Assembly (NCBI GenBank): GCA_964522165.1
Contig: CAZFVV010000033.1
Location: 1 to 45,109 of the forward strand
Direction: 5' to 3'
DNA length: 45,109 bases
DNA from: JABWBP01 sp964522165
GTDB lineage: Bacteria > Calditrichota > Calditrichia > RBG-13-44-9 > J075
A program made the position numbers and the translations under genes. Under the pieces are notes generated by a model, which had not been told where the DNA came from, made no database searches, and saw only the letters and a program-made list of their open reading frames with translations. Positions 25,022 through 33,643 of the stretch are shown in pieces. Each line of letters opens with the position of its first letter. Positions within the stretch are counted from its first letter, which is position 1.

Positions 25022-25147
25022 TGATACGTGAAAGGTAATGCGTGAAATAGTTTACCCTGCGCTCAGTTTATCCTGAGCTTGCCGATGGGTCGAAGGGTAA
25101 TGCGTAATTCGTATTCCGTTTTTTACGTTTTACGCATCACGCATCAA
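25022..25147. repeat. Compound 7-bp-unit repeat region
   Basis: First array TACGTGA, AAGGTAA, TGCGTGA (25025-25045). A middle segment contains CCTGAGCTTGCCGATGGG. Then units TGCGTAA, TTCGTAT, TCCGTTT lead to the inverse TTTACGC, ATCACGC (25100-25140). It lies between the PP2C gene and the kinase gene and ends 8 bp from the kinase stop codon. Confidence 0.75.
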
Positions 25148-25154
25148 GCCTCAT

Positions 25155-27245
25155 CTACCTCATATAAACGTCCACGTAATCCCACACCCCGTCGCAGGGG
25201 CTTTCGCCCTCCTGCATGCGCCAGTAGCGCCGCCCCTCGTAGCTGCGGAAGGTGTAGCGCCCTTCCCGAACGCAGGGATTGCCGTTGTTGTTGCCGGAGA
25301 CTTTGGTGGTGATCTTGCCGTTGAAAATAAAGCCGTTCGATTCCACCTTCTCGATCACCCCGTCTATGCGCAGGTACCCGTCGCCGCCGCGCTCCCGCTG
25401 CTCGCCTTTGATGCTGAGCAGTCCGGATTGGCCCGCGGTGACGGTCGCTTTGCCGAAATAATCCCAACTAATCCACTGTAAAGAGAAGAGGTGATCGCCT
25501 AAAAGCGCTTCATAGGTGCGGCGATCCGCCACCTGGGTTTTGAAGGAAAGCTGATCGTAAATGCTGGTTTGCGAAGAGTTCAGGGTGTAAGAGCGGAAGG
25601 TGAGGATCAGGGCGGTAACGGTCTCGGTAACCGGCGCGTACCCTTCCCGGGAAACAGAAATTTCGTAAGTTTCCCCCACGGTCACCGGGAAGGTTCTCTG
25701 GCTGCCGCTTCCCACCGTTGGATAAACCGGGGTTGCCGAGCCAGCCTGCCGCACGCTCACCTGGGCGTCTTCCGGCTCAACGGAAATCTTCAACTCGCCT
25801 GGTTTTTTCTCCGGCTTCAATTGGATAGACAGGGTGGTTACTTCATCTTTATAGATCCAGGCGGTTTGTTGAGCGCTCTCGTACCCGTCTTTCGAGGCGG
25901 TAACGGTGTATTCCCCGGCGGGAAGGCGGTAAGCGAAGCTGGATTCATCCGATTCCTCTTCATCAAGGGCAGCCTGCGCCGGAATGATTCGATAGGATTG
26001 CGGCGCAGGGACCGAAAATCCGAGCCGGCCCCCTTGCGGCCCGCCGGCCCCGGATAAAGGGATGGGGGTAATATCTTCCGGCGATACCTCCGGCGAATAG
26101 ACCTCCACATGCGCTCCCGCGGGAGTAACCCGCACGGTCAGCTCGCCATACCCGGTCGCAAAAAAGAGAAAATAAATCGTCAGGAGCGCCAGAATCAACA
26201 GCGCCGGGGCGGCAATTTTCACCCACGCGGGCAGGTTCTTGAAACCTCTCCCGCCTCCATCGCCGCGGTACACCTCGGTTTTGTCGATTCCCGTGGCGAC
26301 CGCGGTTTTGTCGATGCTCACCTCGGTTTTCGGGATAAGCGGTTTGGAGAGCTTGCCGGCTTTGGCGGTTTTGGTCAGCGCCGCGCCGGCCGCCGCTTCC
26401 AGGTTCTGTTGCAGCTCGCTGATGGATTGAAAGCGTTTGGCGGGGTCTTTTTCCAGCGCTTTCAGCACGATTTTTTCCACCGCCTCGGGAATGGCCAGGT
26501 TGGGGCGGAATTTGCGCGGGGGAACCGGTTTTTCTTTCACGTGCTTCATCAGCAATTGGAACGGGGTTTCGGCCTGGAAGGGGGTCTCGCCGGTGAGCAG
26601 CTCGTACATGATGATTCCCAGGGAGTACACGTCCGAGCGGTGATCTAAGGGTATCCCTTCCACCTGCTCCGGGGACATGTACTGGGGGGTGCCGATGATC
26701 ATCCCGGTCTGGGTGAGCCGGGTGACGTTTTGCTGCTCCCCGACCACCTTGGCGATCCCGAAATCCAGCACCTTCACCTCTTCGGAACCGTCTCGTTTGC
26801 GCGATAGATAGATGTTACCGGGCTTCAAATCCCGGTGGACGATGCCTAAGTCGTGGGCTTCCGCCAGGGCGTAACACACCTGGCGAACAATGTTGGCGAA
26901 GCGCGGCAACTCCAGCGGGCCGCTTTTGCGGATGACGTCATCCAAACTCTCTCCTTCGATGTATTCCATCACCAGGAAGGAGAGGTTGTCTTCCACCCCG
27001 AAGTCGTAAATATGGATGGAATTGACATGGCGCAGTTTGCTGGTGGTCTTCGCTTCCCGCTGGAAACGTTTCAGCGCCTCTTCGTTGACGGTCATGTGCG
27101 GGTGGAGGATTTTGAGCGCCACGATCCGTTCCACGCTGGTTTGCATGGCTTTGTAAACCACCCCCATGCCCCCTTCGCCCAGCTTCTGCAGGATTTCATA
27201 GCGCCCGGCGATGGTCTTGCCGATCATCTTGTCATTTTGCTCCAT
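25155..27245 (-). CDS. Hanks-type Ser/Thr protein kinase with PEGA domains
   Basis: 696 aa. Kinase domain (about 15-275) is complete: GEGGMGVVYKA glycine loop, VALKIL catalytic Lys45, VHRDLKPGNIYLS catalytic loop, DFGIAK metal site and GTPQYMSPEQ activation segment. A transmembrane helix (IAAPALLILALLTIYFLFF, about 345-363) precedes two PEGA-like beta modules (ELTVRVTPAGAHVEVY, GELKISVEPEDAQVSV). The last ~140 residues form an unassigned domain with C-terminal Cys residues (NPCVREGRYTF, SPCDGVWDYVD). It is a membrane sensor kinase whose extracellular part probably binds a cell-wall ligand. It is encoded with a PP2C phosphatase and an FHA protease and faces the sigma factor gene across a divergent intergenic region. 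Confidence 0.93.
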   Translation of the reverse strand: MEQNDKMIGKTIAGRYEILQKLGEGGMGVVYKAMQTSVERIVALKILHPHMTVNEEALKRFQREAKTTSKLRHVNSIHIYDFGVEDNLSFLVMEYIEGESLDDVIRKSGPLELPRFANIVRQVCYALAEAHDLGIVHRDLKPGNIYLSRKRDGSEEVKVLDFGIAKVVGEQQNVTRLTQTGMIIGTPQYMSPEQVEGIPLDHRSDVYSLGIIMYELLTGETPFQAETPFQLLMKHVKEKPVPPRKFRPNLAIPEAVEKIVLKALEKDPAKRFQSISELQQNLEAAAGAALTKTAKAGKLSKPLIPKTEVSIDKTAVATGIDKTEVYRGDGGGRGFKNLPAWVKIAAPALLILALLTIYFLFFATGYGELTVRVTPAGAHVEVYSPEVSPEDITPIPLSGAGGPQGGRLGFSVPAPQSYRIIPAQAALDEEESDESSFAYRLPAGEYTVTASKDGYESAQQTAWIYKDEVTTLSIQLKPEKKPGELKISVEPEDAQVSVRQAGSATPVYPTVGSGSQRTFPVTVGETYEISVSREGYAPVTETVTALILTFRSYTLNSSQTSIYDQLSFKTQVADRRTYEALLGDHLFSLQWISWDYFGKATVTAGQSGLLSIKGEQRERGGDGYLRIDGVIEKVESNGFIFNGKITTKVSGNNNGNPCVREGRYTFRSYEGRRYWRMQEGESPCDGVWDYVDVYMR

Positions 27246-27411
27246 AAACCTTGCTCATGTTAGTACAAAGCGATATTTTGTTGGTGATTCTATACGAATT
27301 AAAGTAGTATTAAATTGGGCAGAAAATACACCTTCTCCTGTGGGGGATCGCCCCGGCAATGATCTCGCTCTCCCCGAACGGTAAAAACGGCCAAATGTAA
27401 TCATTTTTTTT

Positions 27412-27437
27412 GAAACTGCAAACTTTTTGATGTCTGG
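27412..27437 (+). promoter_or_regulatory. Candidate ECF-type promoter of the sigma factor gene
   Basis: GAAACT at 27412 and GTCTGG at 27432 have the sequence and roughly the spacing of ECF promoters (GGAACTT and GTCTAA, about 16 bp apart). It lies 33 bp before the sigma gene ATG, suggesting autoregulation. Confidence 0.35.
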
Positions 27438-27469
27438 TTTTGTCAAATGTTTGAAATTGGCGGAAAGAT

Positions 27470-28045
27470 ATGGATGCTCGCGAGACCGAATTGATCAAAC
27501 GCGCCCAGCGCGGCAGCGCGGAGGCCTTCGATGAACTGGTGCGGCTGCACGACCGGCAGATTTTGCAGATGATCTACAGCATCGTGGGAAGCCGGCAGGA
27601 CGCCGGGGACGTGTACCAGGAGACCTTCATCCGCGCCTTTTCCCGGATTTCTACTTTCCGCTTCGAGAGCGAGCTGAACACCTGGCTGGGGCGGATCGCC
27701 ATCAATCTTTCCCTGAATTGGCGGAAACGGCTGCACCGGAAAAATGTCTTCTCCCTGGAAGCGCAAACCGAATCCCCGGAAGATTTCCCCCGGGAAGTCC
27801 CCGCGGAGGGAGAAGATGACGCCGTGGATGCCCTGTTGAACCGGGAGTTGAACCGCCAGGTAGAAAACGGCCTGCGCCGGCTGCCGGCGCAGCAGCGCAC
27901 CGTGTTCATTCTCAAACATACCCACGGTTACAAGATCAAGGAGATCGCGGAGATGCTCGGCTGCGCGGAGGGAACCGTGAAAAACCAGCTTTTCCGGGCC
28001 GCGGAGCGGCTGCGGCAGGTCTTGCAGCCCTACCTTACCATTTAG
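27470..28045 (+). CDS. ECF-family RNA polymerase sigma factor
   Basis: 191 aa. Region 2 is at the N-terminal half: ELIKRAQRGSAEAFDELVRL, then QDAGDVYQETFIRAFSRI and FESELNTWLGRIAINLSLNW. Region 4 with its helix-turn-helix is HTHGYKIKEIAEMLGCAEGT followed by VKNQLFRAAERLRQVL. Region 3 is absent, as in the ECF class. It acts with the anti-sigma factor encoded next (60 bp downstream). GGAAAG precedes the ATG. The stop codon overlaps by one base a 14-bp stem-loop that separates it from the anti-sigma gene. Confidence 0.93.
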   Translation: MDARETELIKRAQRGSAEAFDELVRLHDRQILQMIYSIVGSRQDAGDVYQETFIRAFSRISTFRFESELNTWLGRIAINLSLNWRKRLHRKNVFSLEAQTESPEDFPREVPAEGEDDAVDALLNRELNRQVENGLRRLPAQQRTVFILKHTHGYKIKEIAEMLGCAEGTVKNQLFRAAERLRQVLQPYLTI

Positions 28046-28075
28046 ACCTCAAAGGTTTTGGAAACCTTTGAGGTC
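28045..28075. repeat. Perfect 14-bp hairpin between sigma and anti-sigma genes
   Basis: GACCTCAAAGGTTT and its inverse are separated by TGG. No run of T follows, so this is not a normal intrinsic terminator; a dispersed hairpin repeat or attenuator is more likely. Confidence 0.75.
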
Positions 28076-28104
28076 TTGGGGAAACAATTACATCGGGTGT
28101 AGTG

Positions 28105-29103
28105 ATGAAAGCACATGGAAAGTATCGTAAGAACCTGGCGCTGCACGCCTTCGGGGAATTGAACGAAGCGGAACGCGCCGAACTGGAAGCGCACCTGGCC
28201 GCTTGCGCCGAATGCCGGGCGGAGTTAGAACAGCTTCAGGCGCTGCGCCGCGCCGCCCCCGCAACGCCCGCCTGGGAGCCGGATGAAGCCACCCTGCAAA
28301 GACTGCGCAACAGCGTTTCCCGGGAAATCCGCCGGCGGGCGCATAAATCCGCCGGTTTGGGGGAGCAACTGTTGAATTTCCTCCAACCCGCCCCGCTGCT
28401 GCGCATCGGTTTGGCGGCGGCGCTGTTCATCATCGGGTTTTTCCTGGGGCGGCAGGGCCTGCCCGCGAAACCGGGCGACGCCGAAGCGGTTTTGCAGGAT
28501 TTGTTGACTGCCAGCGGCCAGATCCAATCCGGCAATAGCGCCGTGAACCCCCTGCTGGCCAGCGTGGAGCGGGTCGAATTCGACTCCCAGACCGGGGGAA
28601 TCCGGATCTTCTACACCACCTTGAACGACATCGAGCTGTACGGAAACCTGCTGCGGCAAACCGGCGACGATGCCGCCATCCGCCAACTGCTGCGGGAAGC
28701 GCTGTTAGAAGAACAAAACCCCGCGGTGCGTCTGCACGCGGTGAAGGCGGTGGCCTCCCTGGCGGAACAAAACGCTCCCCTGGGAGGGGACATCATCGAA
28801 GCGCTGGTAATGCTGCTGGAAAAGGAGCAAAACCCGGGCGTGCGCCTGAGAGTGCTGCGGGCGCTCAAACACGCCCAACCCCATCCGGCATTGAAAATCA
28901 CCCTGCTGCGCATTTTGCTGGACGATCCCAATCCCGCCCTGCGGATAGAGGCGCTGGAAGGCCTGCTGAGCGGGGAATTGAGCACCGACGACCTGAATAT
29001 CCTGAAGAAGCTCGCCCGGCAAGATTCCAATAGCTACGTGCGTTCCCTGGCCGGGCAGGCGCTGGAAGAAGCGGAGAAGGCGCCGCCGCCATCGAATATT
29101 TGA
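28105..29103 (+). CDS. Membrane anti-sigma factor with HEAT repeats
   Basis: 332 aa from ATG 28105 (GTG one codon earlier is possible). The N-terminal zinc-binding anti-sigma domain has the H-x3-C-x2-C motif in AHLAACAECRAELEQL. A single transmembrane helix follows (LRIGLAAALFIIGFFLG, about residues 95-111). The C-terminal half is a HEAT-type array: AVRLHAVKAVASLAEQNA, GVRLRVLRALKHAQPHPALK, ALRIEALEGLLSGELS and YVRSLAGQALEEAE. The HEAT repeats would lie outside the membrane as a sensor or protease-interaction surface, an unusual addition to an anti-sigma factor. Likely regulates the upstream ECF sigma factor. Confidence 0.85.
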   Translation: MKAHGKYRKNLALHAFGELNEAERAELEAHLAACAECRAELEQLQALRRAAPATPAWEPDEATLQRLRNSVSREIRRRAHKSAGLGEQLLNFLQPAPLLRIGLAAALFIIGFFLGRQGLPAKPGDAEAVLQDLLTASGQIQSGNSAVNPLLASVERVEFDSQTGGIRIFYTTLNDIELYGNLLRQTGDDAAIRQLLREALLEEQNPAVRLHAVKAVASLAEQNAPLGGDIIEALVMLLEKEQNPGVRLRVLRALKHAQPHPALKITLLRILLDDPNPALRIEALEGLLSGELSTDDLNILKKLARQDSNSYVRSLAGQALEEAEKAPPPSNI

Positions 29104-29143
29104 AGCATGCTTAAAACCTGTAAAAAACATCGAGGAGTTCGGT

Positions 29144-30385
29144 ATGAAACACACATTCCTTTCCAAATGGCTGATCCTGGCCGCGTGGGTAATTCCCCTG
29201 CTGCTTTACGCCCAGGACATTCGCAAAGAGAACGGCCGCTTCACCTCCCAGGTGATTAAAACCTTCACCGTGGGAAGCGGGGGGCAGCTCATTTTAGACG
29301 GTTTTTCCGGGGACGTGACGATTTCCTCCGGGGATCAATCTACCGTGGAGGTGCGGGAGACGCTGCGGATGGACGTTCCCTCCGAAACCGAAGCGCGGGA
29401 AATCCTGGAGCGCTCCCAAAGCAGCTACAGCGTATCCGGCAAGACCATCCGGGTTAACGGCCGCGGCAGCGACCGCTGGGTGAGCCGCCTCGTCGAAATC
29501 CAGGTCCCGCGGCCGTTCGACCTGGATATTAGCGCCTCCAACGGCGACCTCGAGGGGCAAAATCTGCAAGGCATTATCCGCCTGCAAACCTCCAACGGCG
29601 ACATCACCCTGGCCGCGGTGGCCGGGGAAGTCCGCCTGCAAACCTCCGCCGGGGATTTGCATCTGGAAGACATCGACGGGCCGCTGGATGCCACCACCTC
29701 CGCAGGCGACGTGCAACTGCGCAATGGGAAGGGGGCGGTTGACGTGCGCACCTCCGGCGGCGACATCAGCGCCTACAACCTGCTTAAAGACGCGATTCTG
29801 AAGACCGCCGGGGGAGATATTTTCGTGGAAAAGGCTGGGGGAAACCTGATCGCGGAGACTTCCGGCGGCGACATCGAGGCGCGGGAGTGCGCGGGTGAGA
29901 CGGAGCTGCGCACCTCCGGGGGAGACATCGACGCCCGGGGCGTGGGCGGCGGCCTGCAAGCCCATACCAGCGGCGGCGATATTACCGCCGTGGATTTGAA
30001 CGACGCGGTAACCGCCCGCACCAGCGGGGGGGATGTGGAGCTTCGGAGAGTCAAGGGAGCGGTGCGCGCGGCCACCTCCGCGGGAGACATCGAGGTTGAA
30101 ATCACCCTGCAAAATTTCAAAAAGGAGCAACGCATCAATTTGCAGAGCAGCGCCGGCAGCATCCGCCTCACCATCCCGGAAAAGCTCTCCGCCAGCATCA
30201 GCGCGGAGATATTCGACGCCGGGGGACGCTGGAAACGGTATGACATTTACAGCGATTTTCCGCTCACCCGGCAGGAAGAAGCCGGGAGGGGAAGCCTGCG
30301 CATGGGCGGGGACATCAACGGCGGCGGGGGTGAAATCCGCCTGGAGACCACGAACGGCGATATTCATATTTTGAAAGGGAAATAA
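29144..30385 (+). CDS. DUF4097 protein, TSGGD-type 18-residue repeats
   Basis: 413 aa. A signal peptide (LILAAWVIPLLLYAQ) is followed by ten consecutive 18-residue repeats from residue 131 to about 310, then a partial eleventh. Each begins T-S-(G/A/N)-G-D-I, for example TSGGDIDARGVGGGLQAH and TSGGDITAVDLNDAVTAR. The strict 18-residue register predicts a long beta-solenoid. DUF4097 proteins are periplasmic or surface proteins of unclear function. GAGGAG precedes the ATG. It is downstream of the sigma/anti-sigma pair and upstream of a paralogue, so it is probably part of that regulon. Confidence 0.85.
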   Translation: MKHTFLSKWLILAAWVIPLLLYAQDIRKENGRFTSQVIKTFTVGSGGQLILDGFSGDVTISSGDQSTVEVRETLRMDVPSETEAREILERSQSSYSVSGKTIRVNGRGSDRWVSRLVEIQVPRPFDLDISASNGDLEGQNLQGIIRLQTSNGDITLAAVAGEVRLQTSAGDLHLEDIDGPLDATTSAGDVQLRNGKGAVDVRTSGGDISAYNLLKDAILKTAGGDIFVEKAGGNLIAETSGGDIEARECAGETELRTSGGDIDARGVGGGLQAHTSGGDITAVDLNDAVTARTSGGDVELRRVKGAVRAATSAGDIEVEITLQNFKKEQRINLQSSAGSIRLTIPEKLSASISAEIFDAGGRWKRYDIYSDFPLTRQEEAGRGSLRMGGDINGGGGEIRLETTNGDIHILKGK

Positions 30386-30396
30386 ATCCGCAAACC

Positions 30397-30425
30397 GTAG
30401 AGACGTTGCACTGCAACGTCTCTAC
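30397..30425. repeat. Perfect 14-bp hairpin GTAGAGACGTTGCA
   Basis: GTAGAGACGTTGCA and its exact inverse with a one-base loop, between the two DUF4097 genes. The sequence GTAGAGACGTTGCA is a hairpin repeat I have seen as widespread in several bacterial phyla. An in-frame TTG inside it is not a credible start for the next gene. Confidence 0.8.
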
Positions 30426-30453
30426 CATCCAATTCAACGAACGAGGAGAAAAA

Positions 30454-31446
30454 ATGAATGCAACAATCAATGTTACGCGATGGTTGGGAACGGCGGCGCT
30501 GCTGGCGCTGCTGACCCTCACCGCTGCCGCCCAGAACGCGGATGAGGTAATCGAAAAATCCTTCCAGGTGGGGGAAGGCGGGCTGCTGACCGTGGCCAGC
30601 GACATGGGCTCCATCGAAGTGGAGGCCACAGGCGGGGACATGGTGCAGGTGAAGGTGATCCGCGAGCCGGAAACCTGGAGCGAGAAGGAAGCGGAAGAGA
30701 TGCTGAAGAATTTCCAGGTGGATTTTTCCCAGCAGGGCAAGGACGTGCGGGTGGAAGCGCGGGTGAAAGGCCGTTGGGAAGACCGGCACGGCGGCTGGCG
30801 GGTGCAATTCATCATCAAAGTGCCCCGGAAGTATAACGTGAACCTGAACACCGCCGGGGGCAGCATTTCCGTGGGCGACCTGGAAGGCGAGGTGGTCGCG
30901 GAGACCGCGGGGGGCAGCCTGAACTTCGGGGACATCAAAGGCCCGGTGCGGGGGCGCACCGCGGGGGGCAGCATCTCCCTGGACGGCTGCGTGGGTACTG
31001 CGGATATTAAGACTTCCGGCGGCAGCATCATCATCGGGCAGGTGGAAGGGGACGTGAACGCCCGCACCTCCGGGGGCTCCATCAGCATCCGGCAGGCCAA
31101 AGGCAGCGTGCTGGCGGAGACCTCTGGCGGGAGCATCGACGTGGATGAGGTGATGGGCAACATCGAAGCGAGCACCTCCGGCGGCTCCGTGGAAGCGACC
31201 ATCAGCAAGCAGCCCAAAGGGGATTGCCGGCTGGAAACCTCCGCCGGGAGCGTGACGGTGTACCTGGCCGGGGACATCGCCGTGGACCTCGACGCCCGCT
31301 CCAGTTGGGGCAAGGTGGAGTGCGATTTCCCGGTGAGCGAGCGTAGCGGCTCGGAAGAATCCGCCCTGAGGGGGAAAATCAACGGCGGGGGGCCGAAGTT
31401 AGCCCTGCGCACCTCCAGCGGGAAGGTGCGGATTCGGAAGATGTGA
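30454..31446 (+). CDS. DUF4097 protein, T(S/A)GGS-type 18-residue repeats
   Basis: 330 aa from the ATG at 30454, which follows GAGGAG. It has a signal peptide (LGTAALLALLTLTAAAQ). Six repeats of exactly 18 residues cover about 133-240, each starting T-(A/S)-G-G-S, for example TAGGSISVGDLEGEVVAE and TSGGSISIRQAKGSVLAE. It is a shorter paralogue of the preceding gene in which the repeat aspartate (GGD) is replaced by serine (GGS) throughout. The two are likely co-expressed in the sigma factor operon. Confidence 0.85.
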   Translation: MNATINVTRWLGTAALLALLTLTAAAQNADEVIEKSFQVGEGGLLTVASDMGSIEVEATGGDMVQVKVIREPETWSEKEAEEMLKNFQVDFSQQGKDVRVEARVKGRWEDRHGGWRVQFIIKVPRKYNVNLNTAGGSISVGDLEGEVVAETAGGSLNFGDIKGPVRGRTAGGSISLDGCVGTADIKTSGGSIIIGQVEGDVNARTSGGSISIRQAKGSVLAETSGGSIDVDEVMGNIEASTSGGSVEATISKQPKGDCRLETSAGSVTVYLAGDIAVDLDARSSWGKVECDFPVSERSGSEESALRGKINGGGPKLALRTSSGKVRIRKM

Positions 31447-31502
31447 ATAGCTTGACCATCTGTAATTTAACATTGTCGAGATAGGATCAATTCGGGGGCC
31501 AG

Positions 31503-31615
31503 GATTTTTACGGAAAGCCGGATAAACAATGAGTGATGCGTGACCAGTGATCCGTGAAAAATCACGCTTCACTGGTCACGCATCACGGTTCAATCTCTTA
31601 ATTCCCGTAAAAATC
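31503..31615. repeat. Nested hairpins between convergent genes
   Basis: The outer arms GATTTTTACGG (31503) and CCGTAAAAATC (31605) are exact inverses. Inside them is an 18-bp perfect inverse pair (GTGATGCGTGACCAGTGA at 31533-31550 and its complement at 31569-31586), built from 7-bp units. This lies between the plus-strand DUF4097 gene and the minus-strand Fnr gene, so it could act as a bidirectional transcription stop. Confidence 0.75.
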
Positions 31616-31634
31616 TCGGAAGAGTCATTTTTAA

Positions 31635-32378
31635 TTATCTCCCCGTCGCCCCGGCGATCTCGTACAGTTTGGGAATATTCAACAATTGGATTTTATCATC
31701 CTCCAGCCGGATGATCTTCTCTCGCACCAGGTTGCACATCAGGCGCTCCATAATCGTCTCGCTGATGCGCACAAAATTGGCCAGGTCGCCGATGGATAGC
31801 ACCACTTTCAGGAAATCGTTACTGTCCGTTCCGTAGGTTCCTCGCAGCATGAGCAGGGTTTCCGCCAGCCTTTCCCGGCAAGACTTTTGCGCAATTCCGG
31901 AGATATTCTGCTCTACCACCTCGATTTCATAACAAATATGCTTCATTACCTCGATAAGAACGTCCGGGTTGCTCTTGATAAAAGGAATAAAATCGTCTTT
32001 ATGAATGAAGCAGGCGGCGGTTTTTTCCAGCGCCGCCGCCGAATTTGCATAAAACTTCCCGGTGAAAAGGCTCAAGCCCAGAATATACCCCGGGCTGGCC
32101 AAACGGGTAATGTACTCTTGCTGGTCTTTTCCCCGCTTGCTCACCTTCACTTTGCCGGAGTACAGGCAATATACCCCGTCGGCGGATTCCCGCTCCCGGA
32201 ATAGAACCTCGTCTTTCTCGAAGAACAACAATCGCCGGCTCGGGAAAGAGCGTTCCAGCGTTTCATGGCTACAATTATGGAAGGGGGTCAGGTTCAGAAT
32301 CTGGCAGGTAATGCACTCTAATTGCGCCGGTTCTCTTTCCCTGTTTTTCGGGTGGGTTTTTACTCTGTCCAGGTACAT
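31635..32378 (-). CDS. Crp/Fnr-family regulator, probable [Fe-S] oxygen sensor
   Basis: 247 aa. The central cNMP-like beta-barrel spans about 40-150. The C-terminal winged helix reads LSIGDLANFVRISETIMERL followed by MCNLVREKIIRLEDDKIQLL. N-terminal cysteines C22, C25 (ECITC) and C36 plus C123 (AACFIH) resemble the four ligands of the FNR 4Fe-4S cluster (C20, C23, C29, C122 in E. coli), although the third spacing is longer. A GGAAGG site precedes the ATG. It is divergent from the cytochrome cbb3 oxidase block, suggesting it controls it, and an FNR-like site lies ahead of ccoI. Confidence 0.85.
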   Translation of the reverse strand: MYLDRVKTHPKNREREPAQLECITCQILNLTPFHNCSHETLERSFPSRRLLFFEKDEVLFRERESADGVYCLYSGKVKVSKRGKDQQEYITRLASPGYILGLSLFTGKFYANSAAALEKTAACFIHKDDFIPFIKSNPDVLIEVMKHICYEIEVVEQNISGIAQKSCRERLAETLLMLRGTYGTDSNDFLKVVLSIGDLANFVRISETIMERLMCNLVREKIIRLEDDKIQLLNIPKLYEIAGATGR

Positions 32379-32857
32379 GTTTCACCTTCCTTATCTCTAT
32401 AGAACCCCGGGAATTTCATCCGGTAAAAAATTACCCTGCCTTCGCACGCCAAAACAATGACATTCGTCAGGAAAAAACATGATCTATGATAGGGTTTTTT
32501 ATCAAAACCGCTTCAAAGGGCTTGCCGGTTATGGTTTCCGGGGATTGATCAAGTTGCGTAGGGTTTTTGGAAATAAGGATTTAGACAGGATCAACAGGAT
32601 GAACATGATAAAAAATCTTGAAAAATCAATGATTAGCATATCCAGTAAATCCTGTTTATCCCGTCAAAAAATTATTTCCGATAAAGTCTGGTGATAATTT
32701 TCCGGGGGGAATTCGTTGGATAAAAATTGCCGTCACTTTTTTCCCGGGGATATCATCTATTATATTGGTCGCGGTAATTATTCCGGGGAGGGAAGCGTAA
32801 AAAAGGCGGCAAATAAATTGCGCATACAAGAACGAACTTCTAACTTTTTCCGGACCT
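32379..32857. other. Intergenic region with 9-bp-unit repeat
   Basis: 479 bp between the Fnr-like gene and the TauE/SafE gene. Units AAGGATTTA, GACAGGATC, AACAGGATG (32575-32601) are answered by inverse GTAAATCCT and GTTTATCCC (32644-32662). The last 150 bp are AT-rich and likely include the downstream promoter. No gene is supported. Confidence 0.6.
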
Positions 32858-33583
32858 ATGCTGATTGACTATCCTGCCATTTTCCTGATCGGTTTCCTGG
32901 GGGGCTTCGGGCATTGCATCGGGATGTGCGGCGGCTTTGTGATGGCCTATTCTATCAAACTCAACAGCGGCCGGCCTTCCCCGGCCAAAGCGCTTATTGC
33001 CCCCCATCTATTATATAATATCGGTAGAATATCTACCTATACGCTCCTGGGACTGCTATTCGGCCTGGCCGGGGAAATCCTGGGAATCCGGCTGGGCATC
33101 ATCAACTACCAGGGAGCGCTGCAGGTAATTGCCGGCCTGCTGATGGTCTGGATGGGACTGGATTTCGGCGGCTGGATTCCTCCCCTTTCAGCTAATTATT
33201 TCCCCGGTTACAATCGCTTCAAACAACTGGCCGGCTCCCTGCTGAATCGCGTCAACCGGAAAAACGTTTTCGTATTGGGAGTGATCTTAGGATTTATTCC
33301 CTGCGGGCTGGTGTACGCCGCGGGGGCCAAAGCCGCCGCCGCCGGAACCGTCTTGGGCGGCATGTTAACCATGCTGATTTTCGGCCTGGGAACCATCCCG
33401 GCAATGGTGCTGGCCGGGGTCGGGGCCAGCTTTCTCACCGCAAAATTTCGCCAGCGCCTCTTTCGCATCGCTACCGTTCTGGTCATTTTGATGGGGGCCA
33501 TGACCGTTTACCGCGGAATTCACCACCTCACCCACCCGCAGCCAACCCCGCAGCACGGCGCGGACGCTCAATCCCACCACTAA
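32858..33583 (+). CDS. Sulfite exporter TauE/SafE-family protein (UreH-like)
   Basis: 241 aa, six to seven predicted membrane helices. It begins with FLIGFLGGFGHCIGMCGGFV, the GHCxGMCGG motif of the COG2836/UreH-like branch that occurs next to ccoI and cbb3 oxidase genes. FGLAGEILGIRLGIINYQGA and VILGFIPCGLVYAAGA are further helices. The C-terminal tail is His-rich (HHLTHPQPTPQHGADAQSHH), consistent with metal handling. The context (ccoI, ccoS, ccoNO) suggests a role in copper delivery or oxidase assembly, an inference. The start is weakly supported by its ribosome site. Confidence 0.8.
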   Translation: MLIDYPAIFLIGFLGGFGHCIGMCGGFVMAYSIKLNSGRPSPAKALIAPHLLYNIGRISTYTLLGLLFGLAGEILGIRLGIINYQGALQVIAGLLMVWMGLDFGGWIPPLSANYFPGYNRFKQLAGSLLNRVNRKNVFVLGVILGFIPCGLVYAAGAKAAAAGTVLGGMLTMLIFGLGTIPAMVLAGVGASFLTAKFRQRLFRIATVLVILMGAMTVYRGIHHLTHPQPTPQHGADAQSHH

Positions 33584-33643
33584 TGGCGCGTTCGCCGGGG
33601 TTTACCCGCCCTTCCTCGCCATCTGAGCCTGAAAATCCGGAGC

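Noticed and set aside
28045..28075. Rho-independent terminator after the sigma gene
   Set aside because: The stem is strong but no T-run follows and the anti-sigma gene is expected on the same transcript.
32479..32694. 71-aa frame after the Fnr-like gene
   Set aside because: Overlaps the 9-bp repeat, contains no domain and no credible start context.
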